From assembly GCA_029242355.1 (NCBI GenBank), contig JAQWUC010000025.1, forward strand, positions 1 through 62,673: a DNA stretch of 62,673 nucleotides, read 5' to 3'. The notes under the pieces are model-generated. The model was not told where the DNA came from. It ran no database searches and saw nothing but the letters and a program-made list of their open reading frames with translations. The position numbers and the translations under genes were made by a program. Numbering within the stretch: position 1 is the stretch's first letter; each line of letters opens with the position of its first letter. This DNA comes from Paracoccaceae bacterium (GTDB lineage: Bacteria; Pseudomonadota; Alphaproteobacteria; Rhodobacterales; Rhodobacteraceae). Below, piece after piece: positions 48,564 through 57,769 of the stretch.

Positions 48564-49914
48564 TGTTTATTACTTCCTTACGAAAAATTTCTAATGGATC
48601 GTTTAATTTTAACGTATGATGAAAACAAAAGCTGTAAATAGAACCTCTTTGAATATCAGCAGGAGAAAAAGGGAATGAAAAGGTTGGGAGTTCTTCACTT
48701 TTAGTAAGAGGGTGGTGAAGCAAAAACGGGTTTAGCATTTGTGAAATTTCATCAGCTAACTGCTGTGTTTGGGCTGTTACTAAAGTCATTACACCAATTT
48801 CAAATAGAGTTGCTTTCTTTACTTCTAATTTTCCAAAGCTAGCATTTTGTCCAATTAATCGTAATTCAATAGAGAATTCATGATCATCTAATTCTAATCT
48901 ACAACGTATCAACTTTGTACATTGTAAGCAAATGTCGTCTGCCCATTCTTTGGCTTTCTTTACATAGCGATTGTTTCGTAAAATTGTTATGCTTATATTT
49001 TGAAAACCTGTAAGAATCGTTCCTTCAAGTTTTACTGTATACTTGTCTGATTTATTCCATTTTGCTCCTGTTACTCTGACTTTTTTATTTGTTTCAGCCT
49101 TATAAGTCGATTCTTTTGTGTCCAGATATCCACCTGGTTCAAAAAGAATGTAAGGGTTTGTATTTTCATAAAGCATATGGGCCGAGACAGTTTTAGGCGT
49201 TGCTTTAGCGTCAACATGCATCGGTTCAACGGTAAAATTATCAAAATCAAACTCTACCATTATTACCCCAGATAATGGATTTGTTGTGCAAAGGGCACCA
49301 CATTCAGCTATTTTTGCGCCGTGCCAGGCTGTTCCCGGATCAATGCCTCGCATAATTGGTAATGCTGCTATAATTGCGGTATCAGTTGTTCGACCAGCAA
49401 TTATAATATCTGGTTTTTCTTTCAAAGCATCAATCACTTGCTCAACACCTGCCAAAGCAACGATATTTGTGCAACGTGAAATTACGTCTATTGATAATTC
49501 TGGTGCGTTGGGAAGTGGTTCAATTTTTTGATCTGAATAGGCATTGATAACTTCCTTGTTGCTTTGTGAGCAGCGTATTATCACAATTTTGAGGGATTGA
49601 TTTAACTCGCGGGCAATTTCTTGAGTGATTTTCAGAAACCAATCTACTGCTGTATCAGTTCCACATGTCCCAGCTGTTCCAATTAATAACGGAATATTAG
49701 CAACTTCTCGTGCTTCCATCAAACCTTTCCATTCTGCTTTTGTTGAAGCTCTAGAGTATTTGGATATTCCTTGCCCAAGGTAGGAAGGGCCAGAATCAGT
49801 TGATCCACCGTCAATTGCTATGATATCTGGTTTTTGTTTAAGACCGTTGTAAAGAGCTACTTTGTCATAATTTAGCCCAAGTGCACCAGACGGGACAAGA
49901 ACACGCGTTTTCAT
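48547..49914 (-). CDS. AtuA family protein (acyclic terpene utilisation, DUF1446)
   Basis: A 455-residue AtuA-type protein (AIDGGSTDSGPSYLGQG, LIGTAGTCGTDTAVDWF, IIIAGRTTDTAIIAALP, WHGAKIAECGALCTT). AtuA is needed for citronellol/geraniol breakdown in Pseudomonas, but many homologues sit with TctABC transporters and DUF4387 as here, so the substrate may be a carboxylic acid instead. The start overlaps the tctA stop by 4 bp. Confidence 0.85.
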   Translation of the reverse strand: MKTRVLVPSGALGLNYDKVALYNGLKQKPDIIAIDGGSTDSGPSYLGQGISKYSRASTKAEWKGLMEAREVANIPLLIGTAGTCGTDTAVDWFLKITQEIARELNQSLKIVIIRCSQSNKEVINAYSDQKIEPLPNAPELSIDVISRCTNIVALAGVEQVIDALKEKPDIIIAGRTTDTAIIAALPIMRGIDPGTAWHGAKIAECGALCTTNPLSGVIMVEFDFDNFTVEPMHVDAKATPKTVSAHMLYENTNPYILFEPGGYLDTKESTYKAETNKKVRVTGAKWNKSDKYTVKLEGTILTGFQNISITILRNNRYVKKAKEWADDICLQCTKLIRCRLELDDHEFSIELRLIGQNASFGKLEVKKATLFEIGVMTLVTAQTQQLADEISQMLNPFLLHHPLTKSEELPTFSFPFSPADIQRGSIYSFCFHHTLKLNDPLEIFRKEVINIDQSL

Positions 49915-51425
49915 TTTATATCAGTTTTGTGAGCCACAGGCTTCTTTAGATAAGGGCGTAAGAATATCGGCGCTAAAAATCCAATTACAGCGGCTGCCCA
50001 GAGGCCAATAGAAATATTTGATGAAAATAGGTATGTCCAATCGCCATCAGATAAAACCATTGCTCGTCTTAAGCTGACTTCCATGTGTTCACCTAATAAA
50101 ATTCCTAAGATTACTGGTACAACGGGAATTTCTAATTTTCTTAAAACAAAACCAAGCACGCCAAATCCAATCATTAATAATAAATCAAAGTGGCTTCCAG
50201 ATAATGAAAAAATGCCAACAAAAGATATCATTGTTACACCAGGTAATAAAATAGAGGCCGGTACTTGCAGTATTTTTGCAAATATTTTTACTAGTGGAAC
50301 ATTTAGAATAAGTAATACAAAATTTGCAATTAATAGGGTTGCTATAAGTCCCCAAACTACTTCAGGTCTCTCTGTAAAAAGAAGGGGACCTGGCGTTATA
50401 TTCAATGTCATAAGGAGTGCAAGCAAGACAGCAGTTGTCCCAGAACCAGGAACTCCTAAAGTTAGCATTGGCACGAGAGCACCGCCAGCTGCGGCATTGT
50501 TTCCCGCCTCGGGTGCTGCAATACCTCTAGGATCGCCTTTTCCAAAAAGACTTTTATCTTTTGCAAGGGCTTTTTCAGACATGTAGGCTAAAAAACTACC
50601 TAATGAAGCGCCAGCACCAGGAAGTAAACCAGCTACAAAACCAACTAAAGTTCCTCTCAAGATAGTCCATCTTGTAAAAATAATATCCTTTATGGGGATG
50701 GTTATCTTTGTAAGTTTGACACCTATAGTTGAGTCTTTCCCATGACTTTCAATAAAAACAAATACCTCAGTAACTGCAAAAAGTCCTACTATTGCTACTA
50801 GGAAATCAATCCCATCAAAAAGGTGCAAGTTTCCTCCTGTGAACCGGGTCATTCCTGTTGAGTTGTCAACCCCAATCATAGCTAGACCGAGGCCTAGGCA
50901 AACAGAAACTGCAGCTTTTGCTTGGTTTTGTGAGCCGATCCCACCAAGTGTGCAAAACGCTAGTAAATACAGTGCAAAATATTCTGCTGGGCCAAATAGA
51001 AATGCTATGCGGGCAAGTATGGGGGCCAGAAGCATTAACCCGATGGTTGCCAAAAAAGCTCCAACAAAAGATGCAAAACCAGATAGGACTAAAGCATCTC
51101 CTGCGCGCCCTTTCTTTGCCATGGGGTATCCATCTAAGGTTGTCATCATTGCTGGTTCATCCCCAGGTATATTTAATAAGATTGAAGATATTCTTCCACC
51201 ATACATCGCTCCGTAATAAACGCTTGTCATTAAGACTAATGCTTGGGTTGCGTCTAAATTAAATGAAAATGATAAAGGAATTAATATAGCCACTCCGTTG
51301 GAGGGCCCTAACCCAGGCAGGGCTCCAATTATTGTACCTAAAATGCACCCTATAACTGCTAGGGATAATGTAGTAGGTGTAATCGCAACTTGAAAGCCTA
51401 GTGCTAAATTATTTAGTAATTCCAT
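49911..51425 (-). CDS. tctA: Tripartite tricarboxylate transporter, large membrane subunit TctA
   Basis: A 504-residue protein with about twelve membrane segments and the TctA signatures GALPGLGPSNGVAILIPLSF, YGAMYGGRISSILLNIPGDE and APEAGNNAAAGGALVPMLTLG. It forms the ion-coupled channel of a TTT uptake system for citrate-like or other carboxylates, with TctB and the binding protein TctC. It starts 3 bp after the tctB stop. Confidence 0.93.
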   Translation of the reverse strand: MELLNNLALGFQVAITPTTLSLAVIGCILGTIIGALPGLGPSNGVAILIPLSFSFNLDATQALVLMTSVYYGAMYGGRISSILLNIPGDEPAMMTTLDGYPMAKKGRAGDALVLSGFASFVGAFLATIGLMLLAPILARIAFLFGPAEYFALYLLAFCTLGGIGSQNQAKAAVSVCLGLGLAMIGVDNSTGMTRFTGGNLHLFDGIDFLVAIVGLFAVTEVFVFIESHGKDSTIGVKLTKITIPIKDIIFTRWTILRGTLVGFVAGLLPGAGASLGSFLAYMSEKALAKDKSLFGKGDPRGIAAPEAGNNAAAGGALVPMLTLGVPGSGTTAVLLALLMTLNITPGPLLFTERPEVVWGLIATLLIANFVLLILNVPLVKIFAKILQVPASILLPGVTMISFVGIFSLSGSHFDLLLMIGFGVLGFVLRKLEIPVVPVILGILLGEHMEVSLRRAMVLSDGDWTYLFSSNISIGLWAAAVIGFLAPIFLRPYLKKPVAHKTDIK

Positions 51426-51428
51426 GAG

Positions 51429-51863
51429 TTAGATCAATCCTCTGGAAAACGGGAACAATCCCAAGCCAAGAAAATATTTAAAAACAATAAAAAGAATTAT
51501 TGATAATAGTATCCCTGTTATTACAGCTCCAGAAATATTAGGTGCAATTTGGAATGATAAAATGCCTGCTGCAAGTGCAGTAGGTATTAAGAAACCTAAG
51601 GGTTTAAGGGTGAACGCGTAACCAACTAAAATTATGACCGCAAATCCTAGTTTAAGAAAGATAACGAAATTTGGCCATTTAGGATTAGAGTCGGGAAACA
51701 AGATCATTACGGATCCCGATATGAAGGCTATTGAAGCTATTATATATGGAAATGTTTTTGGTCCCACCGGGTCAGCAAAAAATGGTGATTCGAGTTGGTA
51801 GGCGCTTGCAAAAAATGCAAGCGCCAGAATAGCCGTTGTAAAACCAAATAGACGATCTGACAC
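51429..51863 (-). CDS. tctB: Tripartite tricarboxylate transporter, small membrane subunit TctB
   Basis: A 144-residue protein with four membrane segments, as expected for TctB (ESPFFADPVGPKTFPYIIA is the typical loop). It starts with GTG, overlapping the tctC stop by one base (TAGTG), so it is translationally coupled. It completes the transporter with TctA and TctC. Confidence 0.88.
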   Translation of the reverse strand: MSDRLFGFTTAILALAFFASAYQLESPFFADPVGPKTFPYIIASIAFISGSVMILFPDSNPKWPNFVIFLKLGFAVIILVGYAFTLKPLGFLIPTALAAGILSFQIAPNISGAVITGILLSIILFIVFKYFLGLGLFPFSRGLI

Positions 51864-52831
51864 TATTTCATCACGCCAAGTTCTTTGGAAAGAGCTTGTA
51901 TTTCAGCCATAACTCCAACCACATAATCTTGAAAGTTTGGCCCAACCTTGTTGAACGGAGCTAAACCATTTGCTTTCATAGCAGCGGCCCATTCTGCTGA
52001 GTCCCCTACTTTTCTAAGAGCTTCTGTCCAGTTTTTATATGACTCTTCTGAAGCACCTTTTGGGGTATATAGGCCTCTCCAGTTTACTGCGACTACGTCA
52101 ACGCCTTGCTCTTTAGCTGTTGGAATATTCTCAAACCCAGGAATTCTTTCGTCAGTAAATGATGCTAACACACGCACATCTCCAGATTTAATAAAGCCAA
52201 CAACTCCTGAAATATCGCCAGTCATTGCTGATGTAAAACCTCCAACAGTTTGAGTTATGGCATCTGCATCACCGTCGACACCAATATATTTAACTTTAGA
52301 AATATCAGTAAATCCTTTTTTTCCAAGAGCCATTAAGACTTTAAGATGATCAAATCCACCAGCTGCTGAGCCGCCAGCAAACGCGTGCTGTGAAGGATTT
52401 GCAATTACTGCATCTAATAAATCGTTTAGGGTCTTATGAGGTGAGTCTGCTGCAACAACTATAACGCCAGGATCAGCGCCTATTGCACCAAGGAATCTAA
52501 CTTGATCATATGTCATTCCGGAATAAGCATTTTGTGCAAGTCGTGTTGCTGTAGCTGAGGATGCAGCAACAATGAGCTCGCTGTCACTATTTCTTTCATT
52601 CACTACATGTGCATAGGCTAAGCCTCCGCCTCCACCGGCCATATTTGTGACTTGAACTGGTGAGTCAACAGCCCCAATGTCATACATTATTTTTGTTATG
52701 CTTCTACATGTAAAATCCCATCCACCGCCAGGGTTAGCTGGTGCTATGCATTCTGCAGATAACGACACTGACGCCGAACCTATTGTGAAAAAGGCACCAG
52801 TGAGAAGTGTTTTAAAAATCTTGTTCGTCAT
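51863..52831 (-). CDS. tctC: Tripartite tricarboxylate transporter substrate-binding protein TctC
   Basis: A 322-residue periplasmic binding protein with a signal peptide (about 1-25, ending VSLSA). The TTT-family signature PANPGGGWDFTCRS follows, with GGGGLAYAHVVN and AGGSAAGGFDHLKV. It captures the carboxylate and delivers it to TctAB. The ATG has GGGAG just upstream. The gene is divergent from tctD across a 102-bp region holding a striking palindrome. Confidence 0.93.
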   Translation of the reverse strand: MTNKIFKTLLTGAFFTIGSASVSLSAECIAPANPGGGWDFTCRSITKIMYDIGAVDSPVQVTNMAGGGGGLAYAHVVNERNSDSELIVAASSATATRLAQNAYSGMTYDQVRFLGAIGADPGVIVVAADSPHKTLNDLLDAVIANPSQHAFAGGSAAGGFDHLKVLMALGKKGFTDISKVKYIGVDGDADAITQTVGGFTSAMTGDISGVVGFIKSGDVRVLASFTDERIPGFENIPTAKEQGVDVVAVNWRGLYTPKGASEESYKNWTEALRKVGDSAEWAAAMKANGLAPFNKVGPNFQDYVVGVMAEIQALSKELGVMK

Positions 52832-52844
52832 TTTTTTCTCCCAT

Positions 52845-52874
52845 TTGACAATCGGGTACCTACCCGAACATAAT
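52845..52874 (+). promoter_or_regulatory. tctD promoter with palindrome in the -35/-10 spacer
   Basis: TTGACA (52845-52850) and CATAAT (52869-52874) are 18 bases apart on the plus strand, a good sigma-70 promoter for tctDE. The spacer contains TCGGGTA-CC-TACCCGA (52852-52867), an exact inverted repeat with 7-bp arms. An operator in this position would block RNA polymerase or remodel the promoter, and would also lie in the leader of tctC. TctD itself or another regulator could bind it. Confidence 0.6.
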
Positions 52875-52933
52875 AAAGCAATAAACTAGAAAGCTGACAT
52901 CAACCTGTCATGACCCATTACAAGGTAATCCAC

Positions 52934-53602
52934 ATGCGGTACCTCTTGGTAGAAGATAATATTCAATTAGCTCGAGCGATCTCAGATCGTTTTGCATTAG
53001 AGGGTCATGTTGTTGATCATGCCAAAAGCTTGAACGAAGCTAGAGAATTTATGGATCTAACCTCCTATCAGCTGATTCTACTAGATATTATGCTTCCTGA
53101 TGGTGATGGTCGGTTTTTTTTGAAAACTCACCGAGTTAATAAGAATACGACACCTATTATTATTTTAACAGCTCGATCAGAAGTGTCTGATCGAATAAAT
53201 TTATTAGATTTGGGAGCCGACGATTATATTACAAAACCTTTTGATTTTCGTGAATTGGAAGCCCGTTGTCGCGCTGTACTTCGTCGGCAAGATGGTTCAG
53301 CAGATAACAAGTTAGAGTTATCAGGTACTATTCTTGACTCTTTAGAGGGAACTTTAAAAACTGGAGCAAAAATCGAAAAGCTTCGTAACCGAGAGCTGCG
53401 TTTGATTGAAATTTTTTTTTCATCACCAGAAAAAATCTTTTCTAAAAATCATCTAATGGATCGTTTATTTTCGTTTTCTGAAGATATATCAGAGAATGCT
53501 ATCGAGGTATACGTGGGTAGATTAAGAAAAAAACTTGATAATTCTCACGTCAAAATAGAGACAGTCAGAGGGTTAGGTTATCGCTTGATATCTTTAAAAT
53601 GA
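52934..53602 (+). CDS. tctD: Response regulator, TctD/OmpR type
   Basis: A 222-residue response regulator. The receiver domain has the phosphoacceptor D51 in LILLDIMLPDG, the acidic pair in LVEDN and K-P in YITKPFDF; the C-terminal OmpR-type winged helix ends RGLGYRLISLK. I use the ATG at 52934 (AAGG upstream); an in-frame ATG eight codons earlier lacks a ribosome site and family fit. It overlaps tctE by 4 bp and probably activates the divergent tctCBA operon when its ligand is present. Confidence 0.92.
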   Translation: MRYLLVEDNIQLARAISDRFALEGHVVDHAKSLNEAREFMDLTSYQLILLDIMLPDGDGRFFLKTHRVNKNTTPIIILTARSEVSDRINLLDLGADDYITKPFDFRELEARCRAVLRRQDGSADNKLELSGTILDSLEGTLKTGAKIEKLRNRELRLIEIFFSSPEKIFSKNHLMDRLFSFSEDISENAIEVYVGRLRKKLDNSHVKIETVRGLGYRLISLK

Positions 53603-54972
53603 GATTGCTTGTTAAAAATGGATCAATTCAGCGTCGCTTGGCTGTACAACTTTCTTTAGTCGCAGGTATACTTTCATTTGGATTATTCATGCTTATCCAA
53701 GTTGTAGCAGAAACTGCGGCTGTTGACACGCAAGACAAAATTTTGAGGGCGTCCGCTATATCGATTGCTGACTCTTTATATGCAGAGAATGGAAAGGTCC
53801 GTTTAGAATTGCCGTATGCGGCTCTCAGTATGTTAGGTACGATTAGTCAGGATAGGGTCTTTTATCGAGTTTTATTTAAAGAAAAAACCTTGACTGGTTA
53901 TGATGATTTACCCGTACAGGCAGTTGAAATGCTTGAGAGAAAGAATAAATTTTCTACTTTTCAATATAGGGGAGAAGAAGTCAGATCAGTATTAATAAAG
54001 CGATCAATAGCCGTTGATGGTGTTTTTAGTGATGCTATAATTATTGTTGCTCAGACGAGATTGGGTTTAAATGTTATCTCTCAAAAAATCACTCGAACAG
54101 CAACAACGATGGGGGTACTATTTTTTTTATTTGGAACTGGATTGAGTGTTTGGGCGGCGCACGTTGCTTTAAACCCTCTTAATCGTATAGCTCAGGCTGT
54201 CACTCAGCGTGGCCCAAAAGATTTACGACCTGTTACCGGAAATAGCCCTAGTGAGCTTAAACCACTTGTTGATGCTTTGAACTCATTTATTCTACGGTTA
54301 AAGTCTTCGGCTCTTAGGACGGAGGACTTTATTTCTGAGGCAGCTCATAGGGTGCGAACGCCTCTAGCAACTGTAAGAACGCAGGCTGAGGTTATTCACC
54401 GAAGTTTAGATAAATCAAAGAATAAAACAGCTCTTCGTGATATGATACGAGCTCTTGATGAAAGTTCTAGATCTGCAGGGCAATTGTTGGATCATGCAAT
54501 GGTTAATTTTAGATCGGACCAATTTTCTCCAAGTGAAATTAATTTACTTGATATTCTTAAAGAAGTTTGTAACCGATTGTCTCCATTAGCAGGTCTTAAA
54601 GACATTACCATTAATAATGAATTCCAAGAGGATAACTGTTTGTTTCGTGGTGATGCTATTCTTTTACATAATGCAATCAGAAATATTCTTGATAATGCTA
54701 TCAAGTACTCACCAGACGATAGCATTATTACTGTTAAATGTCATTGGAGTAAAAAAATTATAGTTTCTTTTGAGGATGCGGGGCGTGGCTTTTCTGGCAA
54801 TGAATACACTAAAAGATTTACTCGGGGTACGAACGTTGGTGATGTGATTGGTTCGGGATTGGGTTTAACAATTGCAAACGAAGTAGCTATTGTTCATGGT
54901 GGATTTGTATTAATATCTAAAAATAAAAAAGGAGTTGGTTCGTGCGTTTCGCTTATTTTACCTACCTTTTAG
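53599..54972 (+). CDS. tctE: Sensor histidine kinase, TctE type
   Basis: A 457-residue membrane kinase. It has two membrane segments (about 15-37 and 167-190) around a periplasmic sensor domain, a HAMP-like linker, H250 in the H box AAHRVRTPLA, the N box NAIRNILDNAIKYSP, and the G boxes DAGRGFSG and GSGLGLTIA. It phosphorylates TctD. The end overlaps the following binding-protein gene by 31 bp, which couples all three. Confidence 0.92.
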   Translation: MRLLVKNGSIQRRLAVQLSLVAGILSFGLFMLIQVVAETAAVDTQDKILRASAISIADSLYAENGKVRLELPYAALSMLGTISQDRVFYRVLFKEKTLTGYDDLPVQAVEMLERKNKFSTFQYRGEEVRSVLIKRSIAVDGVFSDAIIIVAQTRLGLNVISQKITRTATTMGVLFFLFGTGLSVWAAHVALNPLNRIAQAVTQRGPKDLRPVTGNSPSELKPLVDALNSFILRLKSSALRTEDFISEAAHRVRTPLATVRTQAEVIHRSLDKSKNKTALRDMIRALDESSRSAGQLLDHAMVNFRSDQFSPSEINLLDILKEVCNRLSPLAGLKDITINNEFQEDNCLFRGDAILLHNAIRNILDNAIKYSPDDSIITVKCHWSKKIIVSFEDAGRGFSGNEYTKRFTRGTNVGDVIGSGLGLTIANEVAIVHGGFVLISKNKKGVGSCVSLILPTF

Positions 54973-55979
54973 CAGCATTTGTTTTCTTAAAATCGTTCGC
55001 ATTGGCCTTTGAGATCGAAGATAATAAATATTACGAGGTAGAGAAAAATGAACAGATTTTAAGAATTATATCAACTGCTGATATTGAAGCTTTTGAGCCC
55101 ATTATTCTGGCATTTCAAAAAGAATTTCAAACGATAGCAATTGATTATGTTGTGGCCAGCAGCTCTCAAACGATGGAAGCCATATACAACGAAAACGGAA
55201 AATTTGATTTAGTGATATCTTCGGCTATGGATTTACAAACTAAATTAGCGAACGATGGTCTGGCTCAAACGTATAAATCACTTGAGACCGAAAAATTGCC
55301 TATTTGGGCTCAGTGGCGAAATCAAGTATATGGGTTTACTCATGAACCTGCTGTTATGGTGATTTCTAAAAAAGAATATGGAAATTTACCACTTCCAAAG
55401 ACACGTGACCAATTCGTTGAGCTGTTGAGACGAAATTCTGAAAAATTTATAGGAAGGATTGGAACTTATGATGTTTCCCAATCTGGTTTAGGCTATCTAT
55501 TTGCAACTCAAGACTCTCGAAATACTGATTCTTTTTGGCGATTAATTGAAATGATTGGTCGTTTAGATGTTGAATTATATTGTTGTTCAGGTAGCATGAT
55601 CGAAGATGTTTCAAGCGGCCGTTTGGTTTTAGCATATAACGTTTTAGGGAGTTATGCTGAGAATAGTTTAAAAAAGTTTCCAGGCTTGAAGATTATCTCA
55701 TTTGATGACTTTTCAACAATTATGATGCGAACCGCATTAATTCCCATGGCTGCTAAAAGACCAGACTTGTCTGGAAAAATGATTGATTTTTTACTACAAT
55801 TACATTCTAAACCGGATTTAGTAGCACTGTCTGGATTACAACCAATAACTAGACATAATCTTTTGGATGATAAGAGAACTCGCCCAATTCGTTTAGGACC
55901 TGGCCTATTGGTTTTTTTGGATAAGTTAAGAAAAGAGAATTTTCTTCGTAATTGGGAGAGCTCTATAAGTCAGGAATAG
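54942..55979 (+). CDS. Periplasmic substrate-binding protein of the Fe3+/PgtC-like type, coupled to tctDE
   Basis: A 345-residue ABC-type binding protein with a signal peptide (about 1-22). It belongs to the extracellular solute-binding group near AfuA/PgtC (ISTADIEAFEPIILAFQKEF, GKFDLVISSAMDL, VYGFTHEPAVMVI). It begins with a GTG seven bases after AAGGAG and overlaps tctE by 31 bp. No permease or ATPase lies nearby, so it probably acts as a ligand-sensing partner of TctE rather than in transport, as PgtC does in phosphoglycerate regulation. The end overlaps the convergent glpD by 17 bp. Confidence 0.85.
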   Translation: MRFAYFTYLLAAFVFLKSFALAFEIEDNKYYEVEKNEQILRIISTADIEAFEPIILAFQKEFQTIAIDYVVASSSQTMEAIYNENGKFDLVISSAMDLQTKLANDGLAQTYKSLETEKLPIWAQWRNQVYGFTHEPAVMVISKKEYGNLPLPKTRDQFVELLRRNSEKFIGRIGTYDVSQSGLGYLFATQDSRNTDSFWRLIEMIGRLDVELYCCSGSMIEDVSSGRLVLAYNVLGSYAENSLKKFPGLKIISFDDFSTIMMRTALIPMAAKRPDLSGKMIDFLLQLHSKPDLVALSGLQPITRHNLLDDKRTRPIRLGPGLLVFLDKLRKENFLRNWESSISQE

Positions 55980-57555
55980 CATTAGTTTTCTTTTTTATAT
56001 ATGCTTCTACTAATGTCACGGTATTATTGTCCAAGCGTAGCCCTAGTTTTGTTCGGCGCCAAAGAAAATCATCAGAGCAACTAACCCACTCATTCTTGAT
56101 GCCCCAATCAATCTCAAATTCATAGAGACTATGCCCAAAATTGTGTCCAAGGTCGCTTTCTTTTGACTTATTTTTCAACATTTCGGTGGCTTCAGTACCA
56201 TATAAGCGAACTAGTCGTCTAATTAAGCTTTCATCCAAAAATTTATGAGAATTTTTTATATTTTGTATGATTTTTTCAAAGGCATTTATTTGAAAACCTC
56301 CTCCAGGAAGATAACTTTCTGAAGTCCACTTTTTTGTCATGTTTGGAAAAATAACAGATATTTTGTCGAGTGCTTCTTCTGCAAGCTTTCGATAGGTAGT
56401 AATTTTCCCGCCGTATATATGAAGAACGGGGGATTTTTTGTTATTTTTATCAAAATCGAGAAAGTAATCCCTAGAAACTGCTGATTCTGATTTTGAACCA
56501 TCATCATACAGTGGTCGAATTCCAGAAAATGACCAGACAATGTCCTTTTTTGTGACGGGCTTTTGAAAATATTCATTTACAAAATTTAATAAATACTGAG
56601 TTTCCTCAAGCGAACACTGAGGCTTTTCTGAAATATCTTCGTGTGCTACATCAGTTGTTCCAATTAACGTGTAGTCAGTTTCATAAGGTATAGCAAAGAC
56701 TATACGCCCATCTTGACCTTGAAGAAAATAGCTTTTCTCATGATTAAACAGTTTTTTTGTTACTATATGGCTTCCTTTAACTAATCGAGCGGACCAAGAT
56801 GATTTACTTTTGGTTGTATTTAAAAGTATCGTTTCGACCCAAGGTCCGCCCGCGTTAATTAAGAGCTTACATTTAAATTTGGTTATTTTACGAGTTCTTT
56901 GATTTTCAACTGTGACATTCCAACCCTCGTTAATCTTTCTTGCTTCTATAACTTTATGATTTGGCATTATTTTGGCCCCAGATGCCTCAGCATCGCGAGC
57001 ATTAAGAATTACAAGACGGGAGTCCTCCACCCAACAATCTGAATATTCAAAGCCTTTCAAAAACTTATGTTTTAGCGGTTCACCGGAGGGATCAGACTTA
57101 AGGTTGATTGTTTTTGAGGGAGGTAGTATTTTTCTTTGTCCCAAATTATCATAAAGAAGGAGTCCAAGTCTTATCAACCAGGCAGGTCGTTTGCCTTTAT
57201 TCCAGGGCATTATCTTTGATAAAAGTTTTGAAGCTGGAGTGCTTGACTCAAATCTTATTTTATCGTGGTAAGGAAGAACAAATTTCATTGGCCAGCTTAT
57301 ATGCGGCATTGAAGTAAGTAGAATTTCTCTCTCTTTGAGAGATTCTTTTACTAAATTAAACTCAAAGTATTCGAGATAGCGTAGCCCGCCATGAAAAAGT
57401 TTAGTTGATGATGAGGATGTTGCGCCTCCTAGGTCACCCATATCTGCTAAGCATACATCGAGGCCTCTACCTGAAGCATCGCGAGCAATACCAGCGCCAT
57501 TTACGCCACCACCAATAATAAATATATCAAAGTTATTTTTTTTTGACTCGATCAT
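55963..57555 (-). CDS. glpD: Glycerol-3-phosphate dehydrogenase (FAD-dependent, GlpD)
   Basis: A 530-residue respiratory enzyme oxidising sn-glycerol-3-phosphate to dihydroxyacetone phosphate at the inner membrane. The FAD motif FDIFIIGGGVNGAGIARDASGRG is at about 9-31, followed by SSSSTKLFHGGLRYLE and, centrally, TLIGTTDVAHED; the C-terminal domain begins near 390. It passes electrons to quinone. The 214 bp upstream contains TGTCGTTTGT-like segments reminiscent of the candidate GlpR sites near 58,800, but no firm site. Confidence 0.93.
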   Translation of the reverse strand: MIESKKNNFDIFIIGGGVNGAGIARDASGRGLDVCLADMGDLGGATSSSSTKLFHGGLRYLEYFEFNLVKESLKEREILLTSMPHISWPMKFVLPYHDKIRFESSTPASKLLSKIMPWNKGKRPAWLIRLGLLLYDNLGQRKILPPSKTINLKSDPSGEPLKHKFLKGFEYSDCWVEDSRLVILNARDAEASGAKIMPNHKVIEARKINEGWNVTVENQRTRKITKFKCKLLINAGGPWVETILLNTTKSKSSWSARLVKGSHIVTKKLFNHEKSYFLQGQDGRIVFAIPYETDYTLIGTTDVAHEDISEKPQCSLEETQYLLNFVNEYFQKPVTKKDIVWSFSGIRPLYDDGSKSESAVSRDYFLDFDKNNKKSPVLHIYGGKITTYRKLAEEALDKISVIFPNMTKKWTSESYLPGGGFQINAFEKIIQNIKNSHKFLDESLIRRLVRLYGTEATEMLKNKSKESDLGHNFGHSLYEFEIDWGIKNEWVSCSDDFLWRRTKLGLRLDNNTVTLVEAYIKKKTNAIPDL

Positions 57556-57769
57556 ATTTTTTTAGATCCTATGAAGCTATTGTCGTTTGTACTATTCTTT
57601 GACAGGAATTCATGCAATAATTAAGTATGTTTGTTGATTGGTGTATCTCACAATTTTTAGTTAAATAGTTTGAATATGATTTGTTAAATCGGTTTTTAAT
57701 AAAGCCATTGATAGTCCTTTTTACAATAAGTAATATAACCTAATTCAAGATATTAATAATCTTCCAAGT

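Noticed and set aside
55370-55420. CACGTG near 55403 and 5341 as parS-like sites
   Set aside because: They lie inside coding sequence and lack the TGTTTC/GAAACA arms of parS.
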